Part shown: positions 6,460-7,469 of the stretch, in pieces
How positions within the stretch are numbered: position 1 is the stretch's first letter
How the letters are laid out: every line of letters begins with the position of its first letter
Assembly: GCA_027038695.1 (NCBI GenBank)
Contig: JALWHA010000252.1
Span: 990 to 8,458, forward strand
Direction: 5' to 3'
Length of the DNA stretch: 7,469 nt
Source of the DNA: Acidobacteriota bacterium
GTDB lineage: Bacteria > Acidobacteriota > Holophagae > Thermotomaculales > Thermotomaculaceae
Made by a program: the position numbers and the translations under genes
The notes under the pieces: model-generated
What the model saw: the letters and a program-made list of their open reading frames with translations, nothing else
Database searches by the model: none
What the model was told of the DNA's origin: nothing

Positions 6460-7288
6460 GTTTTTTATCCTCTTGGACTATAACAATAAGATTACGTAAT
6501 ACTGAAAGTTTTGCGGCAAATTTCACTTTGATATTTAAAAAGAAATCCCTTTCTTTTGTTACCGATTCAACCGTACCGACAAAAAGATCAGGGGGATAGA
6601 TGCCGTCCGTTCCTGAAGTATACACCATATCACATTTTTTAATTTCCACATCTTTCGGAATATATTTAAGTTTTGCGTAATAAAGATTACCTGCCCCCGA
6701 CAGTATTCCGCCGACCTGTCTTTCAGGTATTATTACCCCTACTCCGCTTGAATTATCAGAGATCAATTGCACCTGGCTCTGGTTGGGAAACACTTTCCAG
6801 ACCCTTCCCACAATTCCGTTTTCGTCAACAACCGCTGAGTTTTCTTTCACACCGGACCTCGCCCCTTTGTCAATTGTTATTATGTTTGCTCCCGAAAAAG
6901 CCATACTGTCTATCACTTTTGTTCCAATAAATTGATAATCTTCGCTATACTTCATCAAAAGCAAACCCCTCAACCTTTTATTCTCCTCTTTTAGCATATT
7001 GCACATGAGCCTTTCAGCCTTTAAAGTTCTCATCTCCTTAACCAATTTATAGTATTTTTTCTGTGCGTTTACGTTATATACATAGGTGTAAAACGAATTA
7101 ACCACAAAATTTGAGGTTTTTTTTGCAAATTCAAGAAAAGGTAAAGTTACAGAAGTAACGACTTTTTCAACCACATAAGTACCTTTCTCATCTTTTATTT
7201 GAACAGAAACAACTATTAAATTTAAAATTAACAATACTAAAAACAATGTTTTCGGTTTAATAATTAACTCCCTTATACATTTTTCCAT
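6452..7288 (-). CDS. mreC: Rod shape-determining protein MreC
   Basis: MreC is a bitopic inner-membrane protein whose periplasmic part scaffolds and activates the RodA-PBP2 pair. Its 278 residues show the family layout: a basic N-terminal tail with KPK, one membrane helix (about 14-30), a helical/coiled-coil segment (about 75-110), and two beta-rich domains (about 118-270). Recognisable family stretches are IDKGARSGVKENSAVV (139-154), GIVGRVW (158-164), SSGVGVIIPER (180-190) and TSGTDGIYPPDLFVGTV (224-240). It is the first gene of the minus-strand operon in this window. The ATG has no good ribosome binding site at normal distance (only GGAAAA about 20 bases upstream). An in-frame TAA lies just upstream and the next in-frame Met is residue 86, past the membrane helix, so ATG at 7288 is still the best start. 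Confidence 0.94.
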   Translation of the reverse strand: MEKCIRELIIKPKTLFLVLLILNLIVVSVQIKDEKGTYVVEKVVTSVTLPFLEFAKKTSNFVVNSFYTYVYNVNAQKKYYKLVKEMRTLKAERLMCNMLKEENKRLRGLLLMKYSEDYQFIGTKVIDSMAFSGANIITIDKGARSGVKENSAVVDENGIVGRVWKVFPNQSQVQLISDNSSGVGVIIPERQVGGILSGAGNLYYAKLKYIPKDVEIKKCDMVYTSGTDGIYPPDLFVGTVESVTKERDFFLNIKVKFAAKLSVLRNLIVIVQEDKKHE

Positions 7289-7348
7289 TTTATATTACAA
7301 TAAATTTTCCAAAAAGACTACTGCAGCCAAGCAGATTACTAAATAGTT

Positions 7349-7354
7349 ATTATA
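7349..7354 (-). promoter_or_regulatory. Candidate -10 box for the mreC operon
   Basis: TATAAT is present on the minus strand, about 60 bases before the mreC ATG. The matching -35 position (around 7372-7377) reads only TATATA, so the promoter is weak by sequence. The whole stretch 7289-7469 is very AT-rich, which makes chance matches likely. It is the best promoter candidate in the leader I can see. Confidence 0.3.
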
Positions 7355-7399
7355 AGCTGACTTTGAAAAAATATATATGTAATTATTATTAAAAAACTT

Positions 7400-7468
7400 T
7401 TATACAATTAAAACTCCTTTGTTACTCATTGATAAATTAATATTAAATAATAAGTTCCCCTTATTCTT
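7400..7468 (-). CDS. Possible C-terminal tail of a further minus-strand gene (partial)
   Basis: On the minus strand one frame is open from the window edge for 22 codons and ends in TAA at 7402-7400, ending in GVLIV. I do not recognise it, and it does not look like the C-terminus of MreB, the usual neighbour of mreC. Another frame also stays open from the edge to about 7426, and the region is strongly AT-rich, so this could be non-coding. An in-frame ATG at 7429 would encode only nine residues. Confidence 0.18.
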   Translation of the reverse strand, partial: KNKGNLLFNINLSMSNKGVLIV

Positions 7469-7469
7469 G

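Noticed and set aside
7449..7465. Stem AATAAG/CTTATT around TTCCC as a terminator at the window edge.
   Set aside because: There are only six mostly A-T pairs and no T-run on either strand; a chance hairpin in AT-rich DNA is more likely.
1..7469. CRISPR arrays, tRNA or rRNA genes, toxin-antitoxin pairs or defence systems.
   Set aside because: I saw no regularly spaced repeats, cloverleaf-like sequences or relevant domains on either strand; the coding content is housekeeping.

Overview
This 7.5 kb window is bacterial chromosome from an AT-rich, Gram-negative-type organism. It has a complete-looking rod-shape module (MreC, MreD, PBP2, RodA), a type IV prepilin/type II secretion leader peptidase and a split-type adenosylcobalamin-dependent methylmalonyl-CoA mutase. 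I cannot assign a phylum from sequence alone. The mutase and the peptidase say only that the cell handles propionyl/methylmalonyl-CoA and probably makes type IV-like pilins.

Layout. Positions 1-152 hold the possible last codons of an upstream gene, a strong rho-independent terminator (87-121) and a weak promoter plus a strong ribosome binding site for the mutase. Two plus-strand genes follow, 15 bases apart: the methylmalonyl-CoA mutase large subunit (153-1814) and the prepilin peptidase pilD (1830-2642). Positions 2643-3171 contain no intact gene. Within them lies a decayed minus-strand insertion-sequence transposase ORF (about 2700-3090), broken by in-frame stops and at least one frameshift, with a possible element end at 3116-3148. 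From 7288 back to 3172, four minus-strand genes overlap one another in the order mreC, mreD, mrdA (PBP2), rodA. Their overlaps are 8, 11 and 4 bases, so they form one translationally coupled operon. Positions 7289-7469 are very AT-rich and hold a possible promoter and perhaps the tail of another minus-strand gene.

How the genes work together. MreC and MreD are membrane partners of the elongasome. RodA (SEDS glycosyltransferase) and PBP2 (transpeptidase) are the cognate synthase pair that polymerises and crosslinks lateral-wall peptidoglycan. mreB, often next to mreC, is not in the window. The mutase and the peptidase have no evident functional link to each other; they appear to share a transcript by position only.

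I did not find a convincing novel system. The best leads are an 8-base complementarity between the upstream terminator's 5' arm and the mutase ribosome binding site, the transposase fossil between the two convergent units, and a Cys3-His version of the PBP2 zinc site.
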